This document shows, piece by piece, positions 16,079 through 25,875 of a stretch of DNA of 64,000 bases (position 1 is the stretch's first letter; each line of letters starts with the position of its first letter). The stretch is from Arachnia propionica (lineage in GTDB: Bacteria > Actinomycetota > Actinomycetes > Propionibacteriales > Propionibacteriaceae). The stretch lies in contig NZ_RQZG01000011.1 of NCBI RefSeq assembly GCF_003859805.1, forward strand, positions 1-64,000. The letters run 5' to 3'. A program made the position numbers and the translations under genes. Under the pieces are notes generated by a model. It was not told the DNA's origin, searched no databases, and saw nothing but the letters and a program-made list of their open reading frames with translations.

Positions 16079-18612
16079 CCATCGACATCCCGCAGATCGT
16101 CGTCAAGGCCGGCAACGCCAAGGCCCTCGTCGCCCAACTTCGTTCCCTCACCGACGAGGAACGCGCCGAGTGGGCGTCCGTGATGCGGACGTCCCTCCCG
16201 GTGTGGCGCAAGGCCGTGCAGTGGTGGACGCTCGACCGCGACGAGATCCCGAAGATCAGCGACCCGACCCGCAGGAAGCTCCTCAACCAGGCGGTGGATG
16301 CGTTCGACCGCCACCATCGCACATCCGGCCGCCTGCTGCTCGTCGCCGTTGCCCTGGGTGCCACCCCCGCCCAGCTGGTCAAGCTCGCCCTCCCCGAGGG
16401 CCTCACCATGCTGGAGCGCGAGCAGGCCACCGGGCACCTCGCCGACCTCATGATCGAGCGGGGCACCGAGTGGGTGGAGGAGACCATGGCCGGGCTCCTG
16501 GCCCAGTCGTCCGTCGCGATGGCGGCCTCATCGCTCATCTCGCGCCTGGTCATCCGCCTGGACCTGCCCGTCCCGCACGTCGCCGCCCATCTGGGCGTGT
16601 GGTTCGGGACGATGCCCACCCCGGGGACCCGCTGGCAGGACCACTTCCTCGCCGCCTGCGCCACCCCCGACACCTTCTGGAATCGCCCCGAGCGCGACGA
16701 GCACATCGCGAGGATCCGCGAGGCAGCCACGGAACTCCGCCGCACCGAACCCACCAACGATGACGCCCTCCTCGACGCCCTGCTGAGCGTGATCGAACGC
16801 GGCGAACGCCCCGGCCCCCAACGCGAGGCCCTGGCCTGGATCGAGGGCCTCGACCTCGACCCCACCACCCAGCCCGAGCGCATGCTCGGGGCCCTCGACG
16901 TCGCCAACAACCAGGTCGCCGCCGCCTTCACCCGGATCCTGCTCGGGATGGACCCAGACGGCGACACCCTCACCCGGATCGCCCTGGCCATCCTTCCCCG
17001 CAAGGAGAAGGGCCTCAAGCGGGATGTCCTCAAACGCCTCGCCAGCCTCGAATCCCCCTCGGCGGAGCTGATGGAACACATCGCTGACCTCTCCCGATCC
17101 ACCGACACCACCACCGCGAAGCTCGCCAGCACACTGTGCGAGTCCTGGGGCAGCGCACCGGCCCAGGATTCCGGGACCCGGGGCCTGTGGCAGGAACCCT
17201 CCCTGCCAGACCCTGAACCCTTCCCCGGGCTGGAGACCTTGGTCCTCGACGACCCCGCCCTCGCCGCGCTGGTCACGGAGATCGAGGACGACTGGGCGGA
17301 GCGCGCCGAGGTCACCGAGCACGCCCTGGCCCAGCTCGTCGCCACCGCCCACGCCCGCGGCCCCGAGGTCGTCGTCACGGCCTGCCAGGCGGCCGAGTTC
17401 GACCCGAGTCCAATCCTCGGGCATCTCCCCCGGCTCCTGGCCCGGCTCGGCGACGGCACCATCGTCCCCGGCACCGAACCGGCCCCCGCCCGCTCCCCCG
17501 AAGGGCCGCTGGTCTTCCTCGCCGCACAGCGCGCCCGCGACGTGCTGCACCGCCTCGGCGAGATCCCGTCGCTGCTGTCCACCCCCAGCACCGCCCGGCA
17601 CGAGGTCACCGCCGACGACTTCCGCGCCCGCCTCACCCAGTACCTCGACGCGGACACCCCGCTGGAACCGACCGACGTCGCCATCGCCCTGACCCGCATC
17701 CGGCCCGGGGCGGATCTCACCGGCTGCGACGCCCCCATCCGCGGCTGCGAGATGCGGTTGGCTGAGGTCATCGACCTGTGGGCCAGCACCACACCCGAAC
17801 CCGCCGAGCCAGTCCTCAGACCCACCGGGACGCGCGGCGAGGAGGGACTCCACGTCGTCGGCGACGCCCCCGGCTGGCACGAGGCGCTCGGCCTGGACAC
17901 CGTCTGGCAGCACCCCTACCCGTGCGACACCGGCTACCGCAACCACCACGTGGCGGATCTGGCGGAGGTGTGGCCGGGCCCGGCCGACGACTACCTCCAC
18001 GCACCGGCACACGACGTCGTGTTGCGGCTCATGCCCCAGCACCTCGGCCGACCCGCATGGCGAGCGATGCTCAGGCTGCGCTGGGCCGAGATCGCGGACT
18101 CCCTGACCGGCATCGTCTCGTGCATCGAGGTCGCACCCCGCGTCACGGAACCCGTCACGACGGCAGCGCTCGCCGTCGCCGCCACCGTCGCCGCGAAGGA
18201 CCGCGACCGCATCGCCGCCCCGCTCCTGGCCGCCTGGGATGAGGGCCGCCTGACCGCCGACGACCTCCTCGCCGGCTGGCACTCCCCGGCCTGGGAGCTG
18301 GTCAACCGCGCCCGGGGCCGCAACCCCGTGGACCGCAGCCCCGCCAAGATCACCGCCCTGCTCGCCGTCCTCGCCGAGGCCGGTGGACTCGCCCTGGTCT
18401 GGCCCCTGCTGGTGGAGATCGCGGAGGAACTCGCCGCAGCCGAGAAGATCCCCGCCGCCACCTCGACGGTGCTCGAGACGGTGCTCGCCCTCCTGCCGGA
18501 GGTCCCGCACGCGATCGACCTGCCGAACATCGCAGCACTGGCGGCACGAAAGGGGTCGAGCAAGGCCATCACCCTGGCCAGGGCCGTCACGGAGGCATCG
18601 GCCGCCCGCTGA
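16075..18612 (+). CDS. Giant array paralogue C (845 aa)
   Basis: GTG start at 16075 overlaps the B stop. The C protein shares with B the STLCESWGSAPAQDSGTRGLWQEP stretch almost residue for residue, but its N-terminal 150 residues differ strongly (VQWWTLDRDEIPKISDPTRRK). Landmarks: MPTPGTRWQDHFLAAC, LRRTEPTNDDALLDALLSVIERGERPG, LPRKEKGLKRDVLKRLASL, GPLVFLAAQRARDVLHRLGEIPSLLSTP, LEPTDVAIALTRI, IRGCEMRLAEVIDLW and LLAAWDEGRLTADDLLAGWHSPAWE. It is the closest full-length relative of the truncated copy at 27592. It ends the first coupled block; 126 bp containing an inverted repeat follow before D. Confidence 0.85.
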   Translation: MTIDIPQIVVKAGNAKALVAQLRSLTDEERAEWASVMRTSLPVWRKAVQWWTLDRDEIPKISDPTRRKLLNQAVDAFDRHHRTSGRLLLVAVALGATPAQLVKLALPEGLTMLEREQATGHLADLMIERGTEWVEETMAGLLAQSSVAMAASSLISRLVIRLDLPVPHVAAHLGVWFGTMPTPGTRWQDHFLAACATPDTFWNRPERDEHIARIREAATELRRTEPTNDDALLDALLSVIERGERPGPQREALAWIEGLDLDPTTQPERMLGALDVANNQVAAAFTRILLGMDPDGDTLTRIALAILPRKEKGLKRDVLKRLASLESPSAELMEHIADLSRSTDTTTAKLASTLCESWGSAPAQDSGTRGLWQEPSLPDPEPFPGLETLVLDDPALAALVTEIEDDWAERAEVTEHALAQLVATAHARGPEVVVTACQAAEFDPSPILGHLPRLLARLGDGTIVPGTEPAPARSPEGPLVFLAAQRARDVLHRLGEIPSLLSTPSTARHEVTADDFRARLTQYLDADTPLEPTDVAIALTRIRPGADLTGCDAPIRGCEMRLAEVIDLWASTTPEPAEPVLRPTGTRGEEGLHVVGDAPGWHEALGLDTVWQHPYPCDTGYRNHHVADLAEVWPGPADDYLHAPAHDVVLRLMPQHLGRPAWRAMLRLRWAEIADSLTGIVSCIEVAPRVTEPVTTAALAVAATVAAKDRDRIAAPLLAAWDEGRLTADDLLAGWHSPAWELVNRARGRNPVDRSPAKITALLAVLAEAGGLALVWPLLVEIAEELAAAEKIPAATSTVLETVLALLPEVPHAIDLPNIAALAARKGSSKAITLARAVTEASAAR

Positions 18613-18655
18613 CTGCCCTTCCCGTGTGCGGTGGGGTCGTCCCCGACACGAACCT

Positions 18656-18684
18656 TTGGCCACATCTCGGCCGTCCGTGGCCAA
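18656..18684. promoter_or_regulatory. Inverted repeat before paralogue D, candidate operator
   Basis: TTGGCCAC (18656-18663) and GTGGCCAA (18677-18684) form a perfect 8-bp inverted repeat spaced by 13 bp, in the only sizeable gap between paralogues A and E. It may mark a second promoter within the array. Confidence 0.4.
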
Positions 18685-18738
18685 CCACGAGTCCTGCGCG
18701 TCGACCTCGGGTAGCTTCGGCTCCATCGAGGAGGAGAC

Positions 18739-21168
18739 ATGACCATCACCATCCCCGCACTCATCACCCGCGCCAGCAGCGTCGCGGATCTCGCAGCCCA
18801 GCTCGAGGCCCTGCCCCCCGACGTCCGCACCGGATGGACCGAGGACCTCCAGCACTCGCTTGCGTCGTGGCAGGAGCAGCTGGACCCGGGGCAGCTGAGG
18901 ACCCGCATCGTGCAGCAGGGCTTCGACCGCGTCGAGTCCTTCAGCTCCCGCGACATCACCTCCCACGAGCGACGACAGCGGCTCGCCACCCGGTTGGTGC
19001 TGGTCGCCGTCACCCTGGACGCCACCTCGGAGCAGGTGCTCTCCCTGTTCCGACGCAGCACCACCCACTACCTGGCCCTGGACGGCGGGCTGCCGCACGT
19101 CACCCGGGCCATGGCCGCCCGGGGCACCGCTTGGGTGGAGGAGTTCATCTCCGGACTGCGGGACATGCCCGGCATGGTCGAGACCGCCTCCCCGCTGATC
19201 TCCCGCCTCCTCACCGCGTTGGACCTGCCCATCCCCGACGACCCCGCCTACCTCGCCGGTTTCACCCGGCTGCCCCCGGGTCCGGGGCAACGCTGGCAGG
19301 AGCACTTCCTCCTCGCCTGCACGGTGCCGGACTCCTTCAACCATCCCGAGCAGGACCAGCAGGAGCACGTCGCCACCATCCGCAAGGCCGTCGCCACGCT
19401 CCGCCGCACCGAACCCACCGACGACGACGCACTGCTCGACGGGCTGCTGAGGGTCATCGAGCGCGGCGAACGGCCCGGCATCCAGCTCGAGGCCCTGGCC
19501 TGGATCGACGGTCTGGGGCTCGACCTCACCACGGAGAGTGCCCGTGTCCTGGCGGTGCTACCCGATGTCGGGGCCCGGATCGTCGTGGCCTTCACCCGCG
19601 CCCTGCTCGCGACCGAGCTCACCGATGAGCAGCTCTGGCAGCTGACGGCGGTGGTGCTGCCGCGTCGGGAGAAGCACCTCAAGCACGAGGTCCTGAAACG
19701 CCTGGCGACCATCGAGGAGCCTCCCCGGGAACTGGTGGAGCTCGTCGCCCCGCTGGCGCAGACCAGCGACACCACCACCGCCGCGATCGCCCGGAAGCTG
19801 CTCAGCAGCTGGTGTGTCTCACTGCCGCCACCGCCCATCCCGCGGGGACTGTGGCGGGACCCGTCGCTGCCCGCGTCGGCCCCCTTCCCGGGGGTGGAGC
19901 ACCTCGTCCTCGACCCGGTGCAGCTGCACACCCTGGTGCAGGAGACCCGCCGCAGCTGGCAGAACGACGTGCTGGGGAACTGGCTGCTCGAGGAGCGGCT
20001 GCTGGCCTCACTCATCGCCACCGCCCACGCCCACGGCCCGGACATCGTCGTCGCGGCCTGCGCCACGCTGGACCCGGAGACCGCGCTGTCACCCCTGGCG
20101 ACGCTGCTGGCCCAGCTGGGAGAGGGCACGCTGGGCCTGGCAGACCTGGACGACGACGAGCCGGTGGCGCTCGGCACCGCCCGGCAGCACAGTGTGCTAC
20201 TGCGGCTGGGGGAGCTGCCCACACTGCTGTCGACCCCCAGCACCGATCGGTGGCTCATCACCCGCGACGACCTGCGCGCCCGCATCACCCGGTACCACGA
20301 CGCCGGGGTGGCCCTCGACCCGGCCGATCTCGCCGTCACGCTGGCCCGCCTCGAACCCGACGGCGAGGACGACCTGGCCGGACTGGATGCCCCGATCCAC
20401 GGGGCCGGGACCCGCCTGGCCGAGGTGCTGGCGTCATGGCGTGGGGCCGGGATCGCACCGGCCCGGTTGGACGTCGACCAGTGGTGGACGTGGAACCCGG
20501 ACCCGATCAGGGTGACCGGCGAGGTGCCGCCGTGGCACGCGCTGCTCGGTTTCTCCGACGCGCCGGGCCAACTGACCGGGCATCTGCAGCCCCACCTGAT
20601 GGCCCGACCCAGCGTCGAGGTGCTGACCAACCTCACCCGTTCGGGCCCGGCAGCCGCCCTCGAGCGGCTGGTGCCCTGCCTGGCGGTGGCGCAGCGCTGC
20701 GATGAACCCCTGATGGTGGCCACCCTCGCGACGGTCGCCATCATCCAGCCCAAGGCGCGGACCATCATCGCGGCCGCCCTGCTGGAGGCCTGGGACCAGG
20801 GCAGGCTGAAGGCCGACGACCTCGTCGAGGGATGGCAGTCTCCCTTGTGGGACGTGCTTCGCCCCGAGAACTCCAACCTGCGCATCGAGCGGGTGGAGGG
20901 TCGGGTGCTGACGCTGCTGACCGCTCTCACCGAACTCGGCGGGGTGGCGTTGGCGTGGCCACTGCTCGTGGCGATCGCGGAGGAGCTGGCGGCGGCCGAT
21001 CGGATCTCCTCGGTGGCCCCGAGCGTGCTCGAGACGGTGCACACCCTGCTGCCGGAGGCGCATGCGGCAAGGGTCTTCGTAGAATTGCCGAACGTCGTGG
21101 CGTTGGCGGATCGGGACGAGAAGCTGAAGAGCATCATCACGGCACGTGCAATCAAGGAGCGCCTGTGA
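18739..21168 (+). CDS. Giant array paralogue D (809 aa)
   Basis: Starts at ATG 18739 after a strong GAGGAGGAGAC ribosome site, unlike the coupled GTG starts of B, C and E, so it probably opens a separate transcript. The N-terminus MTITIPALITRASSVADLAAQLE is of the B/C type. Landmarks: PPGPGQRWQEHFLLAC, LRRTEPTDDDALLDGLLRVIERGERPG, LPRREKHLKHEVLKRLATI, RGLWRDPSLP, RLGELPTLLSTPSTDRW, LDPADLAVTLARL, LLEAWDQGRLKADDLVEGW and VALAWPLLVAIAEELAAADR. The segment equivalent to STLCESWG is replaced by LLSSWCVSLPPPP, and the final RKGSSKA is changed to RDEKLKS. It is a helical, soluble protein of unknown role. Confidence 0.85.
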   Translation: MTITIPALITRASSVADLAAQLEALPPDVRTGWTEDLQHSLASWQEQLDPGQLRTRIVQQGFDRVESFSSRDITSHERRQRLATRLVLVAVTLDATSEQVLSLFRRSTTHYLALDGGLPHVTRAMAARGTAWVEEFISGLRDMPGMVETASPLISRLLTALDLPIPDDPAYLAGFTRLPPGPGQRWQEHFLLACTVPDSFNHPEQDQQEHVATIRKAVATLRRTEPTDDDALLDGLLRVIERGERPGIQLEALAWIDGLGLDLTTESARVLAVLPDVGARIVVAFTRALLATELTDEQLWQLTAVVLPRREKHLKHEVLKRLATIEEPPRELVELVAPLAQTSDTTTAAIARKLLSSWCVSLPPPPIPRGLWRDPSLPASAPFPGVEHLVLDPVQLHTLVQETRRSWQNDVLGNWLLEERLLASLIATAHAHGPDIVVAACATLDPETALSPLATLLAQLGEGTLGLADLDDDEPVALGTARQHSVLLRLGELPTLLSTPSTDRWLITRDDLRARITRYHDAGVALDPADLAVTLARLEPDGEDDLAGLDAPIHGAGTRLAEVLASWRGAGIAPARLDVDQWWTWNPDPIRVTGEVPPWHALLGFSDAPGQLTGHLQPHLMARPSVEVLTNLTRSGPAAALERLVPCLAVAQRCDEPLMVATLATVAIIQPKARTIIAAALLEAWDQGRLKADDLVEGWQSPLWDVLRPENSNLRIERVEGRVLTLLTALTELGGVALAWPLLVAIAEELAAADRISSVAPSVLETVHTLLPEAHAARVFVELPNVVALADRDEKLKSIITARAIKERL

Positions 21169-23603
21169 CCATCGACATCCCGGACCTCATCAGGACCAGC
21201 CAGAACGCCGAGGACCTCGTCTCCCGGCTGGAGGCGCTGAGCGACGCCGAACGCACCGCCTTGTCGGGGCTGGCCCCGACGTCGCTCACCGCATGGCGGA
21301 AGGACCTGGACCCCGGCAAGGTCACCCCCAGCGCGGTGTGGCTCGACGAGGGCGGCGAGGTGGCGGGCGAGACCTTCACCCAGGAGGACGTCGAGGCGTA
21401 CAACATGCGACTCCGCGTCGCCGCCCGGCTGGTGCTCGCCGCCGTCGCCCTCGGGGTGCCCGCGGCGAAGGTCGCCGCGCTGTTCACCCTGGAGACCGTG
21501 TACCACCTCCACGGCGACGGCGGGATCGACCCCTTCGTCCGCCTCGCCACCGCACGGGGTCCGGAGTGGACCGCCACCTTCATCACCCGCGTCCTGCGCA
21601 ACCGTCGGCTGGCCCGGACCACCCACCCCCTGGTCTCACGTCTCGTCGCCACGGTGGACATCCCCATCCCGGACTCCCTGCCCTACCTCAACCGCGCCAC
21701 GAGCACCATGCCCACGCCCGGTACCCGCTGGCAGGAGCACTTCCTCGCCGCCTGCGCCACCCCCGGCACCTTCAACAACGCCACCTACGACCGGGAGGAG
21801 TATGTCGCCAGGATCCGTGAGGCCGCAGCGAGGCTCCGTCGCAGCGAACCCACCGACGACCCCGCTCTGCTCGACGGGCTGCTGGGGGTCATCGAGCGCG
21901 GGGAACGCCCCACCATCCAGCGCCAGGCCCTGGCCTGGATCGAGGGCCTCGACCTCGACCCCACCACCCGGCCCGAACGCATGCTCGGCGCCCTCGACGT
22001 CGCCGACGCCCACGTCGTCGCCGCCTTCACCCGCGCCCTCCTCGGCACCAACCTCGACGACGAGGCGCTGGTCCGGCTGGCCCTGGCGATCCTCCCCCGC
22101 AAGGAGAAGGGCCTGGGACGCGACGTCCTGAAGCGCCTCGGCCAACTCACCACCCCGACGGCGGAGCTGGTCGACCTGGTGACCGAGCTGGCACGCGGCA
22201 CCGACACCACCGCGGCGAAGCTCGCCAGCACACTGTGCGAGTCCTGGGGCGGTGCACCCACCCCGGAGACCGGGACCAGGGGGCTGTGGCGGGACCCGGC
22301 CCTGCCGGACCCCGAGCCCTTCCCCGGCCTCGATCCGCTGGTCCTGGCGGAGCCGGACCTGCTGGCCCTGATCCAGGACATCCGGTACGACTCGCGCACC
22401 CCGGAGCTGGAGGAGCGGCTGCTCGCGGCGCTGGTGGCCACCGCGTCGAAGCAGGGTGCCCGGGGCATCGTCGCCCTCTGCCGCAGCATCGACCCCGACG
22501 ACGCCGGGAGCGCCCTCACCCGGCTGCTGGGAATGCTGGGGGACGGCACCATCGTCGTCGGCACGGAGCCGCCCCCTCCCACCCAGGACGGCGACTCCCT
22601 GTCCTTCCTCGGGTCGCAGCGGATCCGGGGCGTCCTCCATCGGCTGGGCGAGCTGCCCGTCCTGCTGTCGACCCCTGGCACGAACCGCTGGCAGGTCACC
22701 GCCGCCGACCTCCGAAGGCGCATCGAACGGTATCGGCAGGGCGGCGTCGCCCTGGAACCCGCCGACCTCGCCGTCGCGCTGGCCCGGTGCGACCGCGACC
22801 GGTGCGACGAGCTGGTCGGGATCGACGCCCCCGTCCGCGGCCTCGACGACGGCTTCGCGTCGATCCTCGTCCTGTGGCGGGAGGCGACGGTGGAGCCACC
22901 GACCTTCGTCGTCGACGATCCGGTCGGCTGGCGGCGACCGATCAACGTGCACGGCGACGAGCCGTGGTGGCACGAGGTGCTGGGGGTGGCCAGCCGGGAG
23001 CACTGCATTCCTGCGCACCTGCTGCCTGCGCACCTGGCCCGCCCCGTCGGGGAGGTCCTCAACGACATCGCCCGCTCCGGCCCGGCGGCGGCCCTGGAGA
23101 GACTGCTCGGCTGCCTGGCCGTGGCGCGCCGCGTCGACGAGCCCCTCGCGGTCGCCACACTCGCCACGGCCGGGGTGATCCCGGTCAAGGACCGCGCAGC
23201 CCTCGCCGCGGAGCTGCTGCAGGCCTGGGACGAGGGACGCCTGATCCCCGACGACCTCGCCGCGGCCTGGCATTCCCCCCTGTGGGAGCAGTTCTGGCCG
23301 TCGAACGCGGAGCTCTGCATCGAACGCGCCGACGGGAAGGTCACGGCGCTGCTGGCGCTGGTCGCCGAGGCAGGTGGCCTGGCGCTGGTCTGGCCGCTGC
23401 TGGCCGGGATCGCGGAGAGAGCAGCAGGCGCCGAGCAGATCCCCGCCACCGCCTCGGCAGTCCTCGAGACCGTGCTCGCCCTCCTGCCCGAGGTCCCCCA
23501 CGAGGTCGAACTGCCCACCATCTGCGCCCTGGCCGGCCGCAAGGGATCGTCGAAGGCCATCAAGACCGCCCGGCTCATCGTGGCGAACATGGCGAAGCCG
23601 TGA
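21165..23603 (+). CDS. Giant array paralogue E (812 aa)
   Basis: GTG at 21165 overlaps the D stop by 4 bases; the frame is open further upstream but that part lies inside D. N-terminus MTIDIPDLIRTSQNAEDLVSRLE. Landmarks: MPTPGTRWQEHFLAAC, LRRSEPTDDPALLDGLLGVIERGERPT, LPRKEKGLGRDVLKRLGQL, STLCESWGGAPTPETGTRGLWRDP, RLGELPVLLSTPGTNRW, LEPADLAVALARC and a C-terminus with RKGSSKAIKTARLIVANMAKP. The terminal KTARLIVA form is shared with paralogue H (KTARLIVAKL) rather than with A-C. Last member of the first array segment; a convergent hydrolase operon and a repeat element follow. Confidence 0.85.
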   Translation: MTIDIPDLIRTSQNAEDLVSRLEALSDAERTALSGLAPTSLTAWRKDLDPGKVTPSAVWLDEGGEVAGETFTQEDVEAYNMRLRVAARLVLAAVALGVPAAKVAALFTLETVYHLHGDGGIDPFVRLATARGPEWTATFITRVLRNRRLARTTHPLVSRLVATVDIPIPDSLPYLNRATSTMPTPGTRWQEHFLAACATPGTFNNATYDREEYVARIREAAARLRRSEPTDDPALLDGLLGVIERGERPTIQRQALAWIEGLDLDPTTRPERMLGALDVADAHVVAAFTRALLGTNLDDEALVRLALAILPRKEKGLGRDVLKRLGQLTTPTAELVDLVTELARGTDTTAAKLASTLCESWGGAPTPETGTRGLWRDPALPDPEPFPGLDPLVLAEPDLLALIQDIRYDSRTPELEERLLAALVATASKQGARGIVALCRSIDPDDAGSALTRLLGMLGDGTIVVGTEPPPPTQDGDSLSFLGSQRIRGVLHRLGELPVLLSTPGTNRWQVTAADLRRRIERYRQGGVALEPADLAVALARCDRDRCDELVGIDAPVRGLDDGFASILVLWREATVEPPTFVVDDPVGWRRPINVHGDEPWWHEVLGVASREHCIPAHLLPAHLARPVGEVLNDIARSGPAAALERLLGCLAVARRVDEPLAVATLATAGVIPVKDRAALAAELLQAWDEGRLIPDDLAAAWHSPLWEQFWPSNAELCIERADGKVTALLALVAEAGGLALVWPLLAGIAERAAGAEQIPATASAVLETVLALLPEVPHEVELPTICALAGRKGSSKAIKTARLIVANMAKP

Positions 23604-23933
23604 TCCCCTCCCGGGCACGAATCCCCGTTCTCGCTCGCCCCCGCTCATGATTCCGGCGGCGGCGAGGGCTGGATCAGTCTCGGCAAAAGTCTGGGCCGTG
23701 GTGGGCGATACCAGCCACCAACAGGGTCAGCCCTGTTGTAACGTCTCGCTGCCGTGTGTGAGTGCTGACCTGCTTCGCGTGATGGTTTTGTGCCGGGAAT
23801 CCCTCCACCCGGACGAGCGCACCGGCTGCCAGCGTGAGCCTGTCGGCCATGGTCAAGGCGTTGTTCACGACGGCTTGGGCGTCTCCCCTCCCGTCCCCGT
23901 CCCACCAGCCTCCCCAAGACGCCGATTCGCCTG

Positions 23934-24012
23934 CCTTGGGCCGGAAACGCCTGCCTCGTTTCACTTCGCCTGCCCAACAAGACAGGCGAAACCGAGACAA
24001 GACAGGCGAACC
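23934..24012. repeat. Palindromic intergenic repeat element, copy 2
   Basis: Three TCGCCTGCC-type motifs (one of them ACGCCTGCC) are followed by two inverted GACAGGCGAA motifs, giving a central hairpin TTCGCCTGCCC..GACAGGCGAA. The layout matches copies 1 and 3. It sits between paralogue E (+) and the hydrolase (-). The rest of the 23604-24108 gap holds no gene I can support. Confidence 0.8.
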
Positions 24013-24108
24013 GCCAAGGTCGCCGTCACGGATCGTCGCCCTGGAGGGTGGTAGGGGGAGGGGGAACCCTGAATCAGGACAACTCCGATGCTTCCACTGA
24101 ACCCTGCC

Positions 24109-24888
24109 TCAGCTCGCATCCCGGAGTTGGAGTGTGAGCCATTCCTCGGATTTGTCAATGATTCGCTCGCCGTCGTGATCCAGTGTTGCGACGTGATACG
24201 AGTTTGGCAGGTCCACGACTGTGATTTCAGGAGCGGGGGAGCGTTCAACGATCAGGCGCAGCGAGGTGGCGTCGATCACATGGTCCGCTCGTGACCTGAA
24301 CATGAGCAACGGGTGACGCACCCGGGGGAGGCCCCTGTTCGTCTCATCCCAGAGGTCGAGCATGGAGGCCGCGGCTCGAAGCGGTGTGCGCCGATATGCA
24401 TGGTCGGTGACGTTCGGCTTGCAGATGTCGCCGCCGAGCGCGGGTGACGAGGATTTGAACTTCGCGAGGAGTGGAAGCAATCGCATGTGCCATCCCGAGA
24501 GCGCAAGGGCTGGGTTGACGAGCATCACGCCGGCAACGGCACTTTGACGTTGTTGCGCCAGCCGCAAGGCGAGCGCCCCGCCCATGGACAGCCCCGCCGC
24601 GAACACCACGTTGCACTCACGAGCCAAATCGTCGAATGCTCGCTCCAGCTCGTTGTACCAGTCCACCCAAGTTGTCTTGTTGAGGTTGCGCCAGTTCGTG
24701 CCGTGACCGGGCAGGAGGGGAACAGAGACGCGGTAGCCCTTGCTCGCAAGGCCGGCTGCCCACGGTTTCATGGGCCACGGAGACCCAGTGAATCCGTGGC
24801 TGAACACTATGCCGACGGGGCCAGATCCTGCCGTCAAAGGAGTGGCGTAGCCAGGAATCGTCGGCTCGGTTTCTTCATACTCTGTCAT
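24109..24888 (-). CDS. Alpha/beta-hydrolase, carboxylesterase Est30-like
   Basis: A 259-aa serine hydrolase with HGFTGSPWPM (oxyanion loop), nucleophile elbow GLSMGG, acid Asp in SRADHVIDATSL and catalytic His in NSYHVATLDHD. This arrangement matches bacterial monoacylglycerol lipase/carboxylesterases such as Est30. No signal peptide, so it is cytosolic. The ATG at 24888 overlaps the stop of the EamA gene (ATGA) and has GGAGATTCA upstream. Its substrate is unknown. Confidence 0.88.
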   Translation of the reverse strand: MTEYEETEPTIPGYATPLTAGSGPVGIVFSHGFTGSPWPMKPWAAGLASKGYRVSVPLLPGHGTNWRNLNKTTWVDWYNELERAFDDLARECNVVFAAGLSMGGALALRLAQQRQSAVAGVMLVNPALALSGWHMRLLPLLAKFKSSSPALGGDICKPNVTDHAYRRTPLRAAASMLDLWDETNRGLPRVRHPLLMFRSRADHVIDATSLRLIVERSPAPEITVVDLPNSYHVATLDHDGERIIDKSEEWLTLQLRDAS

Positions 24889-25796
24889 TGAATCTCCTTT
24901 GGGCGGAAGGGCTGGGCTCGAGAAGGGGGCGGGAGTTGTCCGGTGACCAGTGCGGTGAGGGCGATGGTGAATCCGGTGACCTGTAGGAGGGTGAGGGATT
25001 CTCCTGCGATGAGTGCGCCGAGCAGTGCGGCCGTCAGTGGGGAGAGGAGTCCGAGGAGTGCTGTGGGTGTGACGGACAGGTGTCGGATGCCGGCGAACCA
25101 GATGGTGTAGGTGAGCAGGGCGCCGATCAGGCCGAGCCAGGCGTAGCCGGCCCATGCGCCTGCGTCGATGGGTTCAGGGATGCCATCGAGGACGAGGGCG
25201 GGGATCGCGAGCAGGAGGCCTGCTGCGGTGAGTTGCCAGCCGGCCAGGCCGACGGCGTTCACGTGTTCGGGGCGTCCCCACTTCTTGGTGAGGACGACAC
25301 CGGCTCCCATCGAGGTGGCGCCTGCAAGTCCGGCAAGGACGCCGAGTGGGTCGAGGGCTGCGTCTGGGCCGAGCACGACCATGCCCACGCCAGCCATGCC
25401 GGTGATGCCCCACCACAGGCGCCAGCCCGAGAGTCGCTCGTGCAGGATGAGGACGGCGAGGAAGGCAATCACGATGGGCTGGACCGCACCCAGCGTCGCA
25501 GCGACTCCGCCGGGCAGGCGTTGGGCGGTGACGAACAACAGGGGGAAGAACGCCGCCATGTTCAAGCCGCCGAGTACGAGACTCTTCCACCACCAGCGCC
25601 CGCGCGGGAGCTGGCGCGACAGCGCCAGCGCGATGAGTCCCGGCGGCAGGGTGCGCATGAATGCAGCGAAGACCGGGTGCCCCTCCGGCAGGAGATGCGT
25701 GGTGACGATGTAGGTCGTTCCCCACACCATCGGCACCATCGCGGTCAGGAGAATCCACCCCGCCTGCTGCCCGATGGGCTGGTTGCTTGCTGTCAT
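24885..25796 (-). CDS. EamA/DMT-family transporter
   Basis: A 303-aa membrane protein with about ten hydrophobic segments arranged as two EamA repeats, the second containing WAGYAWLGLIGALLTYTIWFAG and LLSPLTAALLGALIAGE, which is typical of drug/metabolite exporters of the RhtA/YedA kind. The start MTASNQPIGQQAGW and the length are normal. It is transcribed with the hydrolase and divergent from a LysR gene, a common regulator-exporter pair. The substrate cannot be told from sequence. Confidence 0.9.
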   Translation of the reverse strand: MTASNQPIGQQAGWILLTAMVPMVWGTTYIVTTHLLPEGHPVFAAFMRTLPPGLIALALSRQLPRGRWWWKSLVLGGLNMAAFFPLLFVTAQRLPGGVAATLGAVQPIVIAFLAVLILHERLSGWRLWWGITGMAGVGMVVLGPDAALDPLGVLAGLAGATSMGAGVVLTKKWGRPEHVNAVGLAGWQLTAAGLLLAIPALVLDGIPEPIDAGAWAGYAWLGLIGALLTYTIWFAGIRHLSVTPTALLGLLSPLTAALLGALIAGESLTLLQVTGFTIALTALVTGQLPPPSRAQPFRPKEIQ

Positions 25797-25835
25797 GTCA
25801 TCAAACCTGTCAGCTGGTCAGGTATGAGTCCAACG

Positions 25836-25857
25836 CATGCTTGTCATGGTAGGCATG
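25836..25857. promoter_or_regulatory. Inverted repeat in the EamA-LysR intergenic region
   Basis: CATGC (25836-25840) and GCATG (25853-25857) form an inverted repeat spaced by 12 bp between the divergent EamA and LysR genes. The position and spacing suit a LysR-type binding site; the arms are short. Confidence 0.35.
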
Positions 25858-25875
25858 TATGGGCATCATGGATGT

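Noticed and set aside
16044-19368. Long minus-strand frames (over 600 aa) opposite paralogues C and D
   Set aside because: They are high-GC shadow frames, rich in Ser/Arg or Gly/Val/Gln without domains, spanning gene boundaries.
20832-21164. Upstream extension of paralogue E
   Set aside because: It would lie inside the 3' end of D; GTG 21165 gives the shared MTIDIP start and a GTGA overlap.
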